From assembly GCA_944332815.1 (NCBI GenBank), contig CALVKQ010000008.1, positions 1-64,000 of the forward strand: a stretch of DNA of 64,000 nt. Reading direction: 5' to 3'. Positions 40,124-48,285 of this stretch are shown piece by piece (position 1 is the first letter of the stretch; the number at the start of each line of letters is the position of its first letter). The position numbers were made by a program, and so were the translations under genes. The notes below the pieces were generated by a model that was not told the origin of the DNA, searched no databases, and was given only the letters and a program-made list of their open reading frames with translations. Source of the stretch: an uncultured Clostridia bacterium. Its GTDB lineage: Bacteria > Bacillota > Clostridia > Christensenellales > CAG-917.

Positions 40124-41587
40124 TCAGGTGAGGGAGAAGGTTCGCGAGATGATGTAACGGGTGATGCCTGCTTTGTCGAAGCTGCCGTAGCCCACGACGT
40201 TGAAGGTGCCGTTCACGCACACCACGCCGCTGTAACCGTTGTCGCGCACGACGTCGTACGGCTTGGCGAAATAATCCGTTTTGCCGAGCTCTATGAGGTA
40301 CTCGCCTTTGCTGTCGTTCAAGGGGTCTTCGTCGGCGTAAGAGAGCAGGTCGTCGAAGGTGCCTACCCATGCGTACCAGCCTCCGCTTATGGCGGTGTAG
40401 ATGCTCACCGCGCTGCGCTTGACGGGGATCATCTGGCGGAAGGAGATGAGCACTTTGTCGCTCACGGGGTCATACTCCGCCTTATGCCTGTCGCCGCAGA
40501 GCTCGTAGGGGAGTTCTTTCAGCCCGTACCAGCTTTCGCCCTCGTCTTCGGAGAAGGCGATGAGGGAGTTGGACACGCGTTTTTCCGCGCGCGACAGCAG
40601 GATGAGCGTGTCGCTCTCGGGGTCGCGGATGATCTCCACTTCGCACATCCCGTAGCGCTGCGTCACGTCGGCAGGCAGGAGGGGCTCCGGATCGCTCCAT
40701 TGCGCGTGGTCTTTCTCGTCGAAGGTGAGGTAGGTCTTGTAGACGTTGAACTCGTGGTCGTGGAAGAGCCCCATCCATTTATCGACGAACACGCCGTTTT
40801 CCTTGACCTGCGTCAGGGAGGACATCGCGACTATGGCGTCGTAAGGGGAGTGGAATTTTTCGAATTCCGACCACGTTTCGCCGCGGTCGTCGGAGAAAGA
40901 GAAGTTGAACCCGTCCGCCTTATAGGTGGTCGCAGGCCAGTAAGGACATCCCGAGATGAGCACCAATTTTTCCTTCCCGTCCGTGAATTTCAGATTGTAG
41001 AGGGTGGGAGTTTCCTGCGAGTCCTCAAAACTCTTCGGCAAACCGCTCACTCTGTCCGACCAGGTGCGCCCCATATCGTAGCTCACGCGCATGGCGAGCT
41101 CGCCCTTGCCGTGTCCGAGGGGATACATAACGATTATCTTGCCCATCGGCGAAGATGGGTCTTCCACCCAAACGGAGTCGGGATGCGCGATATAAGCGCC
41201 GGATTTTTCCACGGTCGACATGGTGTCGTTGGGCAGCCGCACCACGGGGATGCCGATGAAATCATCCGGCTCGTTGAGGGTGGCGTAATGGACGGGCACC
41301 AGCACTATCGCAAGCACGACGCCTGCGGTGAGGATCGCGATGAGGGATATGAGCAGCTTCTTGCGGTTGCGCCTGAACCAGGCGGCAATCCTCTTTCTGC
41401 GAGGCGGTTTTTTTTCGGAGGACGCGGCGCCCTTTTCGGGAGCGTCGTCCGCTGCCGCGGTCGTATCGCACTCTTCCGCGGTTTCCGCCGCGGTTTCGGG
41501 CGACGTGATTTCCTCGGCGACGTTTTCGGCTCTTTCTTCGGCAACGTCCGCGTTCATTTCTTCCTTTCTGTTTTCCGCGTCTTTCAT
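40124..41587 (-). CDS. Membrane-anchored sialidase-like BNR-repeat protein
   Basis: A 487-aa type II membrane protein. Residues 1-60 are acidic and low-complexity (EEMNADVAEERAENVAEEI), 61-76 are strongly basic (KKPPRRKRIAAWFRRNRKK), and 78-98 are a membrane helix. The outside part contains Asp-box/BNR turns SYDMGRTWS (about 170), SDDRGETWSE (about 230) and SEDEGESWYG (about 337), so a six-bladed sialidase-type propeller is predicted. Candidate arginines and the FRIP-like motif are not obvious, so hydrolysis of sialic acid is not claimed. The ATG follows GAGGA. It stands alone. Confidence 0.8.
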   Translation of the reverse strand: MKDAENRKEEMNADVAEERAENVAEEITSPETAAETAEECDTTAAADDAPEKGAASSEKKPPRRKRIAAWFRRNRKKLLISLIAILTAGVVLAIVLVPVHYATLNEPDDFIGIPVVRLPNDTMSTVEKSGAYIAHPDSVWVEDPSSPMGKIIVMYPLGHGKGELAMRVSYDMGRTWSDRVSGLPKSFEDSQETPTLYNLKFTDGKEKLVLISGCPYWPATTYKADGFNFSFSDDRGETWSEFEKFHSPYDAIVAMSSLTQVKENGVFVDKWMGLFHDHEFNVYKTYLTFDEKDHAQWSDPEPLLPADVTQRYGMCEVEIIRDPESDTLILLSRAEKRVSNSLIAFSEDEGESWYGLKELPYELCGDRHKAEYDPVSDKVLISFRQMIPVKRSAVSIYTAISGGWYAWVGTFDDLLSYADEDPLNDSKGEYLIELGKTDYFAKPYDVVRDNGYSGVVCVNGTFNVVGYGSFDKAGITRYIISRTFSLT

Positions 41588-41675
41588 TGCTCCTCCCCGT
41601 AACGCCGTGTTCGGCGTCGAAGCTCTTATATAAGTTCATTTTATTATAAGGTGCGCGCGCGTGTCAAGCCGCGTG

Positions 41676-41705
41676 TTGACAAAACGGAAGTTAATGGGGT
41701 ATAAT
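41676..41705 (+). promoter_or_regulatory. Consensus promoter of MBL-esterase operon
   Basis: TTGACA (41676-41681), an 18-nt spacer and TATAAT (41700-41705). Both hexamers are perfect. Confidence 0.85.
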
Positions 41706-41753
41706 CCACCGTAAGGGGGAGAGGCGGCAAAGCCGCGTCGCATCGGGGTGAAA

Positions 41754-42566
41754 ATGGGCATTTCCGTTAAAAAATTGGCGCAGGATACTTTTATGCTGAC
41801 CGACGTTCCTCTCGGAGTGAACCAGTTTTTGCTGACGGGAAAGGAGCGCGCTTTGCTCATAGACACCGGCTACGGGCGCGGATGTATGCCGCGCAAGGTG
41901 AAGAAGCTGACCTCGCTTCCCGTCACGGTGGTCAACACCCATCTGCACCCCGACCACTCGGGTGGGAACGGAGCGTTCGACGCGGTGTACGTGGGGGAGG
42001 AGGATATGCCCGAGAGGGGCATCCCGTCCAACGGACTGTTCCGCGGCGTAGCGGACGCCTATCGGGGCAATTTTCTGGTCAGACCTCTCATCTCGGCGCT
42101 CGGGAAAAAGTTTTTGCTCACTCCTGGAGGAGAGGAGTATCTCCCCATGCCTGAGGAGTTCGACCTGGGCGGCAGAAAGGTGCGCACGGTGAAGTGGCCC
42201 GGGCATACGCCGGGCAGCGTGCTCTTTTTGGACGAAGGGAGGAAGGAGATCTTTGCAGGCGACGCCATCAACAGCGCGCAGTGGCTGTTCACCTGTCCCG
42301 AAGTCACCGCATCGGAGTACGCAGAGCTTTGGGAGAGGCTGAAAGGGGAGTTGTCGGGGTTTGAAAAGCTGCGTATATCGCACTCGCGAAAACCTTTGCC
42401 GATCGGCTTTATCGACGGTTTTGTGCGCGCTTTACGCAATGTAAACCCCGAAAACAGCAAAGAAGTCAAGATCAAAGGGACGCCGCATCCTCTCATGATA
42501 TACACCGAAAACGACGAGGTGTACGGCAAGATAGGGATATGGGCTTATCCCTCCCAAATGAGGTGA
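41754..42566 (+). CDS. Metallo-beta-lactamase-fold hydrolase
   Basis: A 270-aa MBL-fold protein. The metal motif VVNTHLHPDHSGG (about 60-72) has HxHxDH. Further ligands are His in WPGHTPGSV (about 146), Asp in FAGDAINS (about 164) and His in RISHSRKPLP (about 208). GVNQFLLTGKERALLIDTG is the usual N-terminal sandwich. The ATG at 41754 is 5 nt after GGGGTG; a GTG 6 nt upstream is possible. It is followed after 2 bp by an alpha/beta hydrolase gene, so the pair probably acts in one pathway. The substrate is unknown. Confidence 0.88.
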   Translation: MGISVKKLAQDTFMLTDVPLGVNQFLLTGKERALLIDTGYGRGCMPRKVKKLTSLPVTVVNTHLHPDHSGGNGAFDAVYVGEEDMPERGIPSNGLFRGVADAYRGNFLVRPLISALGKKFLLTPGGEEYLPMPEEFDLGGRKVRTVKWPGHTPGSVLFLDEGRKEIFAGDAINSAQWLFTCPEVTASEYAELWERLKGELSGFEKLRISHSRKPLPIGFIDGFVRALRNVNPENSKEVKIKGTPHPLMIYTENDEVYGKIGIWAYPSQMR

Positions 42567-42568
42567 AT

Positions 42569-43519
42569 ATGTGTGTGGGTAAGTTGGCTGTGCGGTATAT
42601 CCGCACCAGCACCGCGAAGTATGACGCAAAAAGGATAGCGCGACAGACGCCGCCCGAAGGCGTGAGCGTGCGCGAGTTCGCTTATCTCGACGACGGCGAT
42701 CCGATGCATATGCTCAACGTTTACCGTCCCGAGGGCGAGGAGGGCGTTTTGCCCCTCATCGTCAACGTCCACGGCGGAGCGTGGGTGTACGGCGACAAGG
42801 ACCTGAACAAGTATTATTGCATGTATCTTGCGTCCAAGGGCTTTTGCGTGGTGGGGATGAGCTATCGCCTCGCGCCTGCCGTGACGCTCAAAGAGCAGGT
42901 GAGCGATGTGGTGGCGTCCATGCACGCTGTATGCGAGCACGCGGAGGAATTGGGCGCGGACACGTCGCGCGTCATGCTGTCGGGGGATTCCGCAGGCGGA
43001 CATCTGGCGTCCCTCGTCCTTTGCACCATGCTGTCGCCCGAGCTTGCAAGGGTGTATGAAGTCAAGCCGCCCGAGATGGACGTGAGGTGTCTTGTCATGA
43101 GCCATCCCGTCTGCGAAGTGCATTCCGTCCTGCGCGATAAGAACTGCCTGCCCGACAAACGCCATAAAGTCGTGCAGCGCGTTTTCGATAAGATACTTTT
43201 CGGCGAGCATCCTCACGACGCTCCTGTCTACGAGCATTCCGCGTTCACGGAATACGCAAAGGGGGTGACGCTGCCTGCGGTCATGCTGATAGGCTGCGAG
43301 CGCGACGTCTATGCGCGGCACAGCGTCTATCTGTCCGGACTGCTCGCGGAGATGAAAAAGCAGGGCAAATGCTCCGACTTCCTCTTCGATTACGTCAGGA
43401 CGGAGGAGGAGAGCAGAAAACTTCGCCACGTCTATAATATCGTGCACTATGAGTGGGAGGAGTCCAAAAGGGTCAACGACCTCTCCCTTTCCGTGTTCCG
43501 CGACAGTTGCAAGCAGTGA
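42569..43519 (+). CDS. Alpha/beta-hydrolase (hormone-sensitive-lipase type esterase)
   Basis: A 316-aa serine hydrolase. The oxyanion HGGAW is at about 70 (VNVHGGAWVYGDKD), the nucleophile in LSGDSAGGHLASLVL (about 144), Asp in CERDVYA (about 255) and probable His in LRHVYNIVHYEW (about 292). HGG plus GDSAGG place it in the hormone-sensitive lipase group, which cleaves short acyl esters. The start at 42569 has GAGGTG upstream. It is coupled to the MBL-fold gene. A hairpin with long arms follows the stop. Confidence 0.88.
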   Translation: MCVGKLAVRYIRTSTAKYDAKRIARQTPPEGVSVREFAYLDDGDPMHMLNVYRPEGEEGVLPLIVNVHGGAWVYGDKDLNKYYCMYLASKGFCVVGMSYRLAPAVTLKEQVSDVVASMHAVCEHAEELGADTSRVMLSGDSAGGHLASLVLCTMLSPELARVYEVKPPEMDVRCLVMSHPVCEVHSVLRDKNCLPDKRHKVVQRVFDKILFGEHPHDAPVYEHSAFTEYAKGVTLPAVMLIGCERDVYARHSVYLSGLLAEMKKQGKCSDFLFDYVRTEEESRKLRHVYNIVHYEWEESKRVNDLSLSVFRDSCKQ

Positions 43520-43524
43520 GGGTA

Positions 43525-43580
43525 AATGCGCGACACCTGTATGAAAACAAATATTTTTGTCGCGCATTAAGTTTATTTTA
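43525..43580 (+). terminator. Terminator-like inverted repeat after esterase gene
   Basis: AATGCGCGACA (43525-43535) pairs with TGTCGCGCATT (43558-43568), then AAGTTTATTTT. The 22-nt loop makes it a weak candidate. Confidence 0.45.
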
Positions 43581-43626
43581 ACCCTACGCAAATATAATTT
43601 AGAAGTTATGACGAAGTAATGATACG

Positions 43627-43676
43627 ACGCACTGCGCCGCCGCGGCGCGGTGTGCGCCGCTTTTTGTTTGCGGCGG
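43627..43676 (+). promoter_or_regulatory. Overlapping GC hairpins in the DUF1538 leader
   Basis: Stem CGCACTGCGCC/GGCGCGGTGTGCG (43627-43656) is followed by CCGCTTTTTG. A second stem, CGCCGC (43655-43660) with GCGGCG (43670-43675), shares its first bases, so the two cannot form together. A TATAAT at 43593-43598 lies upstream without a clear -35. This could be an attenuator. Confidence 0.4.
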
Positions 43677-43686
43677 CAGGGGACCG

Positions 43687-45213
43687 ATGAAGAATTTCGC
43701 GTTGAAAATGAAAGAGGCGGTGATAGCCGTCCTGCCTATCACGGCGTTGGTGTTCATCCTGAACTTTTCGCTCGGGAGCATGCCCACGCTCAATCTCGCG
43801 TCTTTTTTGGTCGGAGCGGTCCTGCTCGTGGTGGGCATGGCGCTGTACACGCTGGGCAGTTCCGTCTTCATGGAGCCTGCCGGCGAGCATATAGGCGCAA
43901 AAGTCACCTCCACCGGAAAGGTGTGGTTCATCCTGCTGGTCGCCTTGGTGGTGGGCGTGGTGGTCACCGTTGCGGAGCCCGACCTCACCGTGCTCGCCAC
44001 GCAGATAGGCAGCATCCCCAACATAGTCCTCATCGCGAGCGTCGGCGCCGGCGTGGGCGTGTTCATGGTGATAGCGGTGCTGCGCGTGCTCCTCAAAATA
44101 AGGCTGAACGCGCTGCTCATCGCGCTCTATGCCGTGGTGTTCGTGCTGGCAGCGTTCGTGGCGGAAGGCTACGTGCCTCTCTCCTTCGATTCGGGCGGCG
44201 TGACGACGGGGCCCATAACCGTTCCTTTCATCCTCGCGCTCGGGGTGGGCATATCGGGCGCGGTGGGCGGCTCGCGCTCTCAGGAGGACAGCTTCGGGAT
44301 GGTGGGCATCTGTTCCGTAGGCCCCATAATCGCGGTGCTCATCCTCGGGCTTGTTTACAAGACGGACGCGCAGGCGGACGCCGCCGCGCTTACCGTTTTT
44401 TCGGACTTCGGCGACGTTATGGCGGCTTACGGCAAAGCCCTTCCCGTCTATCTCGAAGAGGTGGGGATAGCGCTCGCGCCGATATTCGTTGTTTTCCTCA
44501 TCTTCCAGTTTACCATGCTGAAACTGCCTGTTAAAACCCTGTTAAGGATGATGATAGGCGCGGTGTACACCTATATAGGACTGACGCTTTTCCTTGCCGG
44601 CGTCAACGTCGGATTCATGCAGGCGGGCACGTTCATAGGCGGAGCCGTGGCGGACGTGAGCAGGTGGCTGGTCATCCCGATAGGCGCGCTGATAGGTTCT
44701 CTCATCGTGCTTGCGGAACCTGCCGTCCACGTCCTCAACAGACAGGTGGAGCAGATAACGGGCGGAGCGATAAGCCGCAAAAATATGTTGGTGGTGCTGG
44801 TCATCTCCATGGCGGTCGCGGTGGCGCTCAGCATGATACGCGTCGCGACGGGGATCTCCGTGTGGTGGATATTGCTGCCCGTGTATATCGTCGCGCTCGC
44901 GCTCTCATTTTTCGTGCCCAAGATATTCACCGCCATCGCGTTCGACTCGGGCGGCGTGGCGTCCGGACCCATGACCGCGACATTCCTGCTGCCTTTTGCG
45001 ATGGGGGCTACTGCGGAACTGGGCGGCTCCATAATCAACGACGCTTTCGGCACGGTGGCGTTCGTCGCCATGACCCCTCTCGTCGCGGTGCAGGTGATGG
45101 GGCTTGTGTACAGGGTGAAGAAGACGGTGGCGCACCGCGTCGCCGCGGAGCAGTACAGAGCGCTGCTTGCCCGTGAGGGTGAGATAATCGAATTGGAGGG
45201 CGAGATGTCATGA
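43687..45213 (+). CDS. DUF1538 family membrane transporter-like protein
   Basis: A 508-aa polytopic protein (about 12 hydrophobic segments) made of two homologous halves. Each half has the signature FDSGGVxxGPxT (SFDSGGVTTGPITVPF at about 166, AFDSGGVASGPMTATF at about 418). Each is followed by a GG..(D/N)xFG loop and a PLVAV/PIIAV-x5-LVYK/R block. This is the DUF1538 pattern. The repeated half-architecture with a conserved Asp/Ser-Gly-Gly loop suggests a secondary transporter. Its stop overlaps the ATG of the first PII-like gene, arguing for a complex. Confidence 0.88.
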   Translation: MKNFALKMKEAVIAVLPITALVFILNFSLGSMPTLNLASFLVGAVLLVVGMALYTLGSSVFMEPAGEHIGAKVTSTGKVWFILLVALVVGVVVTVAEPDLTVLATQIGSIPNIVLIASVGAGVGVFMVIAVLRVLLKIRLNALLIALYAVVFVLAAFVAEGYVPLSFDSGGVTTGPITVPFILALGVGISGAVGGSRSQEDSFGMVGICSVGPIIAVLILGLVYKTDAQADAAALTVFSDFGDVMAAYGKALPVYLEEVGIALAPIFVVFLIFQFTMLKLPVKTLLRMMIGAVYTYIGLTLFLAGVNVGFMQAGTFIGGAVADVSRWLVIPIGALIGSLIVLAEPAVHVLNRQVEQITGGAISRKNMLVVLVISMAVAVALSMIRVATGISVWWILLPVYIVALALSFFVPKIFTAIAFDSGGVASGPMTATFLLPFAMGATAELGGSIINDAFGTVAFVAMTPLVAVQVMGLVYRVKKTVAHRVAAEQYRALLAREGEIIELEGEMS

Positions 45214-45551
45214 GGCTGAAACTTATGTTCGTCATCGTTGACAAACCCAACGGCGAAAAAGTCATCCGCGCGCTGGAAGAGCACGGTCTGCACCATTTGC
45301 AGGCTATGCCCGGCACGGGGACCGCTCCTTCCGCGCTTTCCGAACTGATGGGAACGGGGGAAACGGAAAAGGCGGTCATCTTCGGCACGGCGGAGGAGAG
45401 CGCGGTTTCGGGATTGTACCAAATGTTGGAGGAGAGATTTTCTTTCCGTGAAAGGAACACGGGCATCGCGTTCACGATGCCGGTGAAGAGCGTGGGCGGT
45501 CCGGCTACGCTCGCATTGCTCGCCGGCGAAGTCGGCACGGATGGGAGGTGA
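45210..45551 (+). CDS. PII-like signalling protein 1
   Basis: A 113-aa protein with the ferredoxin-like PII pattern: strand 1 RLKLMFVIVDKPNGEKVIRALEEHGL, a T-loop-like stretch (about 31-50, rich in Gly/Thr/Ser), and the second half ERNTGIAFTMPVKSVGGPATL. That end replaces the usual GxGxI(F)..P.E....R. Expressed by overlap with the DUF1538 gene. Residues for ATP binding of classical GlnB are not evident, so the ligand is open. It is likely a regulatory subunit of the transporter. Confidence 0.78.
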   Translation: MRLKLMFVIVDKPNGEKVIRALEEHGLHHLQAMPGTGTAPSALSELMGTGETEKAVIFGTAEESAVSGLYQMLEERFSFRERNTGIAFTMPVKSVGGPATLALLAGEVGTDGR

Positions 45552-45554
45552 AAC

Positions 45555-45899
45555 ATGAAATACAGGCTCATTGTCAGCATAGTCAACCGCGGTTTCGAAA
45601 CCGCAGCGATGGACGCGGCGCGCGGCGCAGGCGCAACGGGCGGCACTTTGCTCAACGCGAGAGGCGCCGGAGCGCGCGAGGCGGAGAAGGCGTTCGGCAT
45701 CGCCGTCCAGCCCGAAAAAGAGGTGATGTTCATCCTCTCGCCGGAGGAAAGGTGCGCGGAGATAATGCGCGCTATCGTCGCGAAAGCAGGGTTGAACACC
45801 GCAGGAGCCGGGATATGTTTCACCCTGCCCGTGGACAGCGTCCTCGGGGTGACGATGGGGTTCGACGAAAGAGAGGGGGCTCCCTCCGAGGAGGAATAA
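45555..45899 (+). CDS. PII-like signalling protein 2
   Basis: A 114-aa paralogue of the preceding protein: KYRLIVSIVNRGFETAAMDAARGAGATGGTLLNARGAG, then EKEVMFILSPEERCAEIMRAIVAKAGLNTAGAGICFTLPVDSVLGV. The first glycine-rich loop GAGATGGTLLNARG is closer to a nucleotide-binding PII B/T-loop than in paralogue 1. The ATG lies 3 bp after the previous stop. Two unequal PII-like subunits with one transporter suggest a heteromeric sensor. A terminator follows. Confidence 0.78.
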   Translation: MKYRLIVSIVNRGFETAAMDAARGAGATGGTLLNARGAGAREAEKAFGIAVQPEKEVMFILSPEERCAEIMRAIVAKAGLNTAGAGICFTLPVDSVLGVTMGFDEREGAPSEEE

Positions 45900-45909
45900 G
45901 ATAGGTGAA

Positions 45910-45938
45910 AGAGCGCGGCTTGTCCGCGCTCTCCTTTT
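45910..45938 (+). terminator. Terminator of DUF1538-PII operon
   Basis: GAGCGCGG (45911-45918) pairs with CCGCGCTC (45924-45931), then TCCTTTTG. Confidence 0.75.
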
Positions 45939-45962
45939 GTGCGGCAAAATTTCGCCGCATAC

Positions 45963-45991
45963 TTGATTGTACATCATAAAAGATATATACT
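45963..45991 (+). promoter_or_regulatory. lplA/gcv promoter, predicted leaderless start
   Basis: TTGATT (45963-45968), a 17-nt spacer and TATACT (45986-45991). The ATG of lplA begins at 45998, exactly where transcription should start. No Shine-Dalgarno is present. Confidence 0.75.
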
Positions 45992-45997
45992 GTTCAT

Positions 45998-46951
45998 ATG
46001 ACGGCTGAAAGGATCTTTACGGTGGAGAGCGCAGGCGATAACGTGTTCGTCAATCAGGGCATCGAAGCCGCGCTTTTCGACAGGATGAAAGACGGTGAAG
46101 CGGCGTTGTATCTTTGGCGCAACGCGAATGCAGTCGTTATCGGCCGCAATCAGGACGCTTACGCGGAGTGCCGCGTGGACGCTTTGGAGAGCGACGGCGG
46201 TCTGCTCGCGCGGAGGCTGTCGGGAGGGGGCGCCGTCTGGCATGACGAGGGCAACCTCAATTTCACTTTTTTGGCACGCGAAAAAGAGGCGGACAAAGAC
46301 AAAAATTTCCGTATAGTGCTTTCCGCGCTGTCGGCTCTCGGCATAAATGCCGAGCTCGGCGGCAGGAACGACCTCTATCTCAACGGAGCGAAGTCGGGCG
46401 GCAATGCGTATTTCCGCCGCGGCGGCACCGTGTTGCATCACGGCACTCTGCTCGTGACCACGCGGAGGGACGCCGTCGCGCGTTATCTCACTCCCTCCGA
46501 AGAGAAGCTGGAAAGCAAAGCGGTGAAGAGCGTAGCGGCGCGCGTCGCGCCTCTTTCGGACGTTCTTCCCGACATCACCGTAGAGGCGGTTTCCGCCGCG
46601 TTGAAAGCCGCATTCGAGGCGGCGTACCCGGGTGCGGAAAAGCGCGTGCTCTCGCCCGTGGAGCTCGGGGCGGCGGAAGTTATTGAAAAGACGGGCATGT
46701 TTGCCTCCGACGAGTGGCGTTACGGCAGGCGAGGGAAGTATAACGTGCGCGTGAAGACGGAACTGTTCGGCGAGAGCGCCGTGCTGAAAGCCAGGGTCGT
46801 CGGCGGAGTGACGGAAGAGGCGGAAGTCTTTTCTGACAGCCTGGACGCGGACGCGGTCGTCGCGGTGAACGCCGCGCTCTCGGGCGGCGACGCGCCTGCC
46901 TCCGCACGCGAACAGGCGGACAGATTGCTGGGAGAATTGAAGAATGTCTGA
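45998..46951 (+). CDS. lplA: Lipoate-protein ligase A
   Basis: A 317-aa ligase that activates lipoate with ATP and attaches it to the H protein encoded downstream. Catalytic-domain motifs are LYLWRNANAVVIGRNQDAYAE (37-57), ARRLSGGGAVWHDEGNLNFTF (about 70-90), RNDLYLNGAKSGGNAYF (the lysine loop, about 127) and HHGTLLV. A C-terminal accessory domain (about 240-317) completes the usual length. It is first in the lplA-lpdA-gcvT-gcvH-gcvPA-gcvPB cluster and overlaps lpdA by 8 nt. The start appears leaderless. Confidence 0.93.
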   Translation: MTAERIFTVESAGDNVFVNQGIEAALFDRMKDGEAALYLWRNANAVVIGRNQDAYAECRVDALESDGGLLARRLSGGGAVWHDEGNLNFTFLAREKEADKDKNFRIVLSALSALGINAELGGRNDLYLNGAKSGGNAYFRRGGTVLHHGTLLVTTRRDAVARYLTPSEEKLESKAVKSVAARVAPLSDVLPDITVEAVSAALKAAFEAAYPGAEKRVLSPVELGAAEVIEKTGMFASDEWRYGRRGKYNVRVKTELFGESAVLKARVVGGVTEEAEVFSDSLDADAVVAVNAALSGGDAPASAREQADRLLGELKNV

Positions 46952-48275
46952 AATGTTCGATCTCATCGTTCTCGGGGGAGGCCCTGCCGGATATACGGGC
47001 GCGATACGCGCCGCGAAACTTGGCATGAGCGTCGCGTTGGCGGAGGATACCGCGATAGGCGGCACCTGCCTCAACCGCGGATGCATCCCCACAAAATGTC
47101 TGCTGCATTCCTCCTCGCTTTACGCTTCGAGGGAGTCATGGGCGGAATGCGGCGTGCACGCTTCCGACGTGACCTTTGACGAGAATGCGGTGTATTCGAG
47201 AAAGGATGGGATAGTCGCCTCCCTGCGCGGCGGAGTGGAAAAACTGCTCGCGGCAAACGGAGTGCGCGTCATAAACGGGAGGGGCAGACTGCTCGGCGCA
47301 CACGAACTGGACGTGGCAGGCGAGAGGATATGCGGAAAGAATATCCTCATCGCCACGGGTTCCAAAGCGGCGCGGCTTGCGGTGAAAGGCGCGGAAAGCG
47401 CGCTGACTTCCGACGAGGTGCTCGCATCCCCGTTGCCTCCGGGTGATGTCGTCATCGTGGGCGGCGGCGTGATAGGGACGGAACTCGCGTGTTATTTTGC
47501 GGATTCCGGGCGCAAGGTCACCGTCGTCGAATATGCCGAAAGGCTGTTGCCGTTTTTCGGCAAGGACGTGTCCGCGCAGCTCACCGCGGCGCTCAGACGC
47601 AAGGGCGTGAGAGTGTGCGTTTCGGCTGCGGTGAAGGAGTTCGGGCAAGGGTTCGTGGAGTTTGAAAGCAAAGGAAAGACCGAGCGCGCGGAATGCGCGG
47701 CAGCAGTCGCGGCAACGGGCAGGCGCGCGAATACGGCAGGCATAGGGCTGGACGCCGTAGGGCTTGCGGAAGGTCCCCTGAAAGTGGACGGCAACATGAT
47801 GACCGCAGCGGAAGGCGTGTACGCAGCAGGCGACGTGACGGGAGGGATACAGCTTGCACATTATGCCGCCGCGTGCGCGGTGAAAGCGGTTTCTCATATG
47901 TCGGGAAGAGAGGACGGCACCGACCTCAACGTCGTACCGTCGCTCATATATACGCAGCCGGAGATAGCCTGCGTGGGCAGTGCGGAAGGTGCGGCGAAGA
48001 CGGGCAGGTTCATGCTCGGCGCAAACGGCAAAAATTTGGTGAACGGCTCGAACAGAGGGTTTATCAAGATATATTGCGATGATAAAGACGTGATTTTGGG
48101 GGCGGAGTGCTTCGGCGACGGCGTCACCGAGATAGTCGGAGAGCTGGCTCTCGCGGTAAAAGAGAAACTGACTGCGGAGCGCGTTGCGGAAGTGATACAC
48201 GCGCACCCGACACTTTACGAGAGCGTGGCGGAGGCGTGCGAAGACGTGTTCGGGCTCGCCACGCATAAGCTGTGA
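46944..48275 (+). CDS. lpdA: Dihydrolipoyl dehydrogenase (L protein)
   Basis: A 443-aa flavoprotein disulfide reductase that reoxidises the dihydrolipoyl arm of GcvH with NAD+. It has the FAD motif LIVLGGGPAGYTGAIRAA (6-23), redox disulfide GGTCLNRGCIPTK (about 36-48), NAD motif VVIVGGGVIGTELACYF (about 170), GVYAAGDVTGG (about 291) and the catalytic HAHPTLYES (about 423-431, His-x-x-His-Pro). It lies within the gcv cluster, so it is dedicated to glycine cleavage. Confidence 0.94.
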   Translation: MSEMFDLIVLGGGPAGYTGAIRAAKLGMSVALAEDTAIGGTCLNRGCIPTKCLLHSSSLYASRESWAECGVHASDVTFDENAVYSRKDGIVASLRGGVEKLLAANGVRVINGRGRLLGAHELDVAGERICGKNILIATGSKAARLAVKGAESALTSDEVLASPLPPGDVVIVGGGVIGTELACYFADSGRKVTVVEYAERLLPFFGKDVSAQLTAALRRKGVRVCVSAAVKEFGQGFVEFESKGKTERAECAAAVAATGRRANTAGIGLDAVGLAEGPLKVDGNMMTAAEGVYAAGDVTGGIQLAHYAAACAVKAVSHMSGREDGTDLNVVPSLIYTQPEIACVGSAEGAAKTGRFMLGANGKNLVNGSNRGFIKIYCDDKDVILGAECFGDGVTEIVGELALAVKEKLTAERVAEVIHAHPTLYESVAEACEDVFGLATHKL

Positions 48276-48285
48276 GGAGGATATG

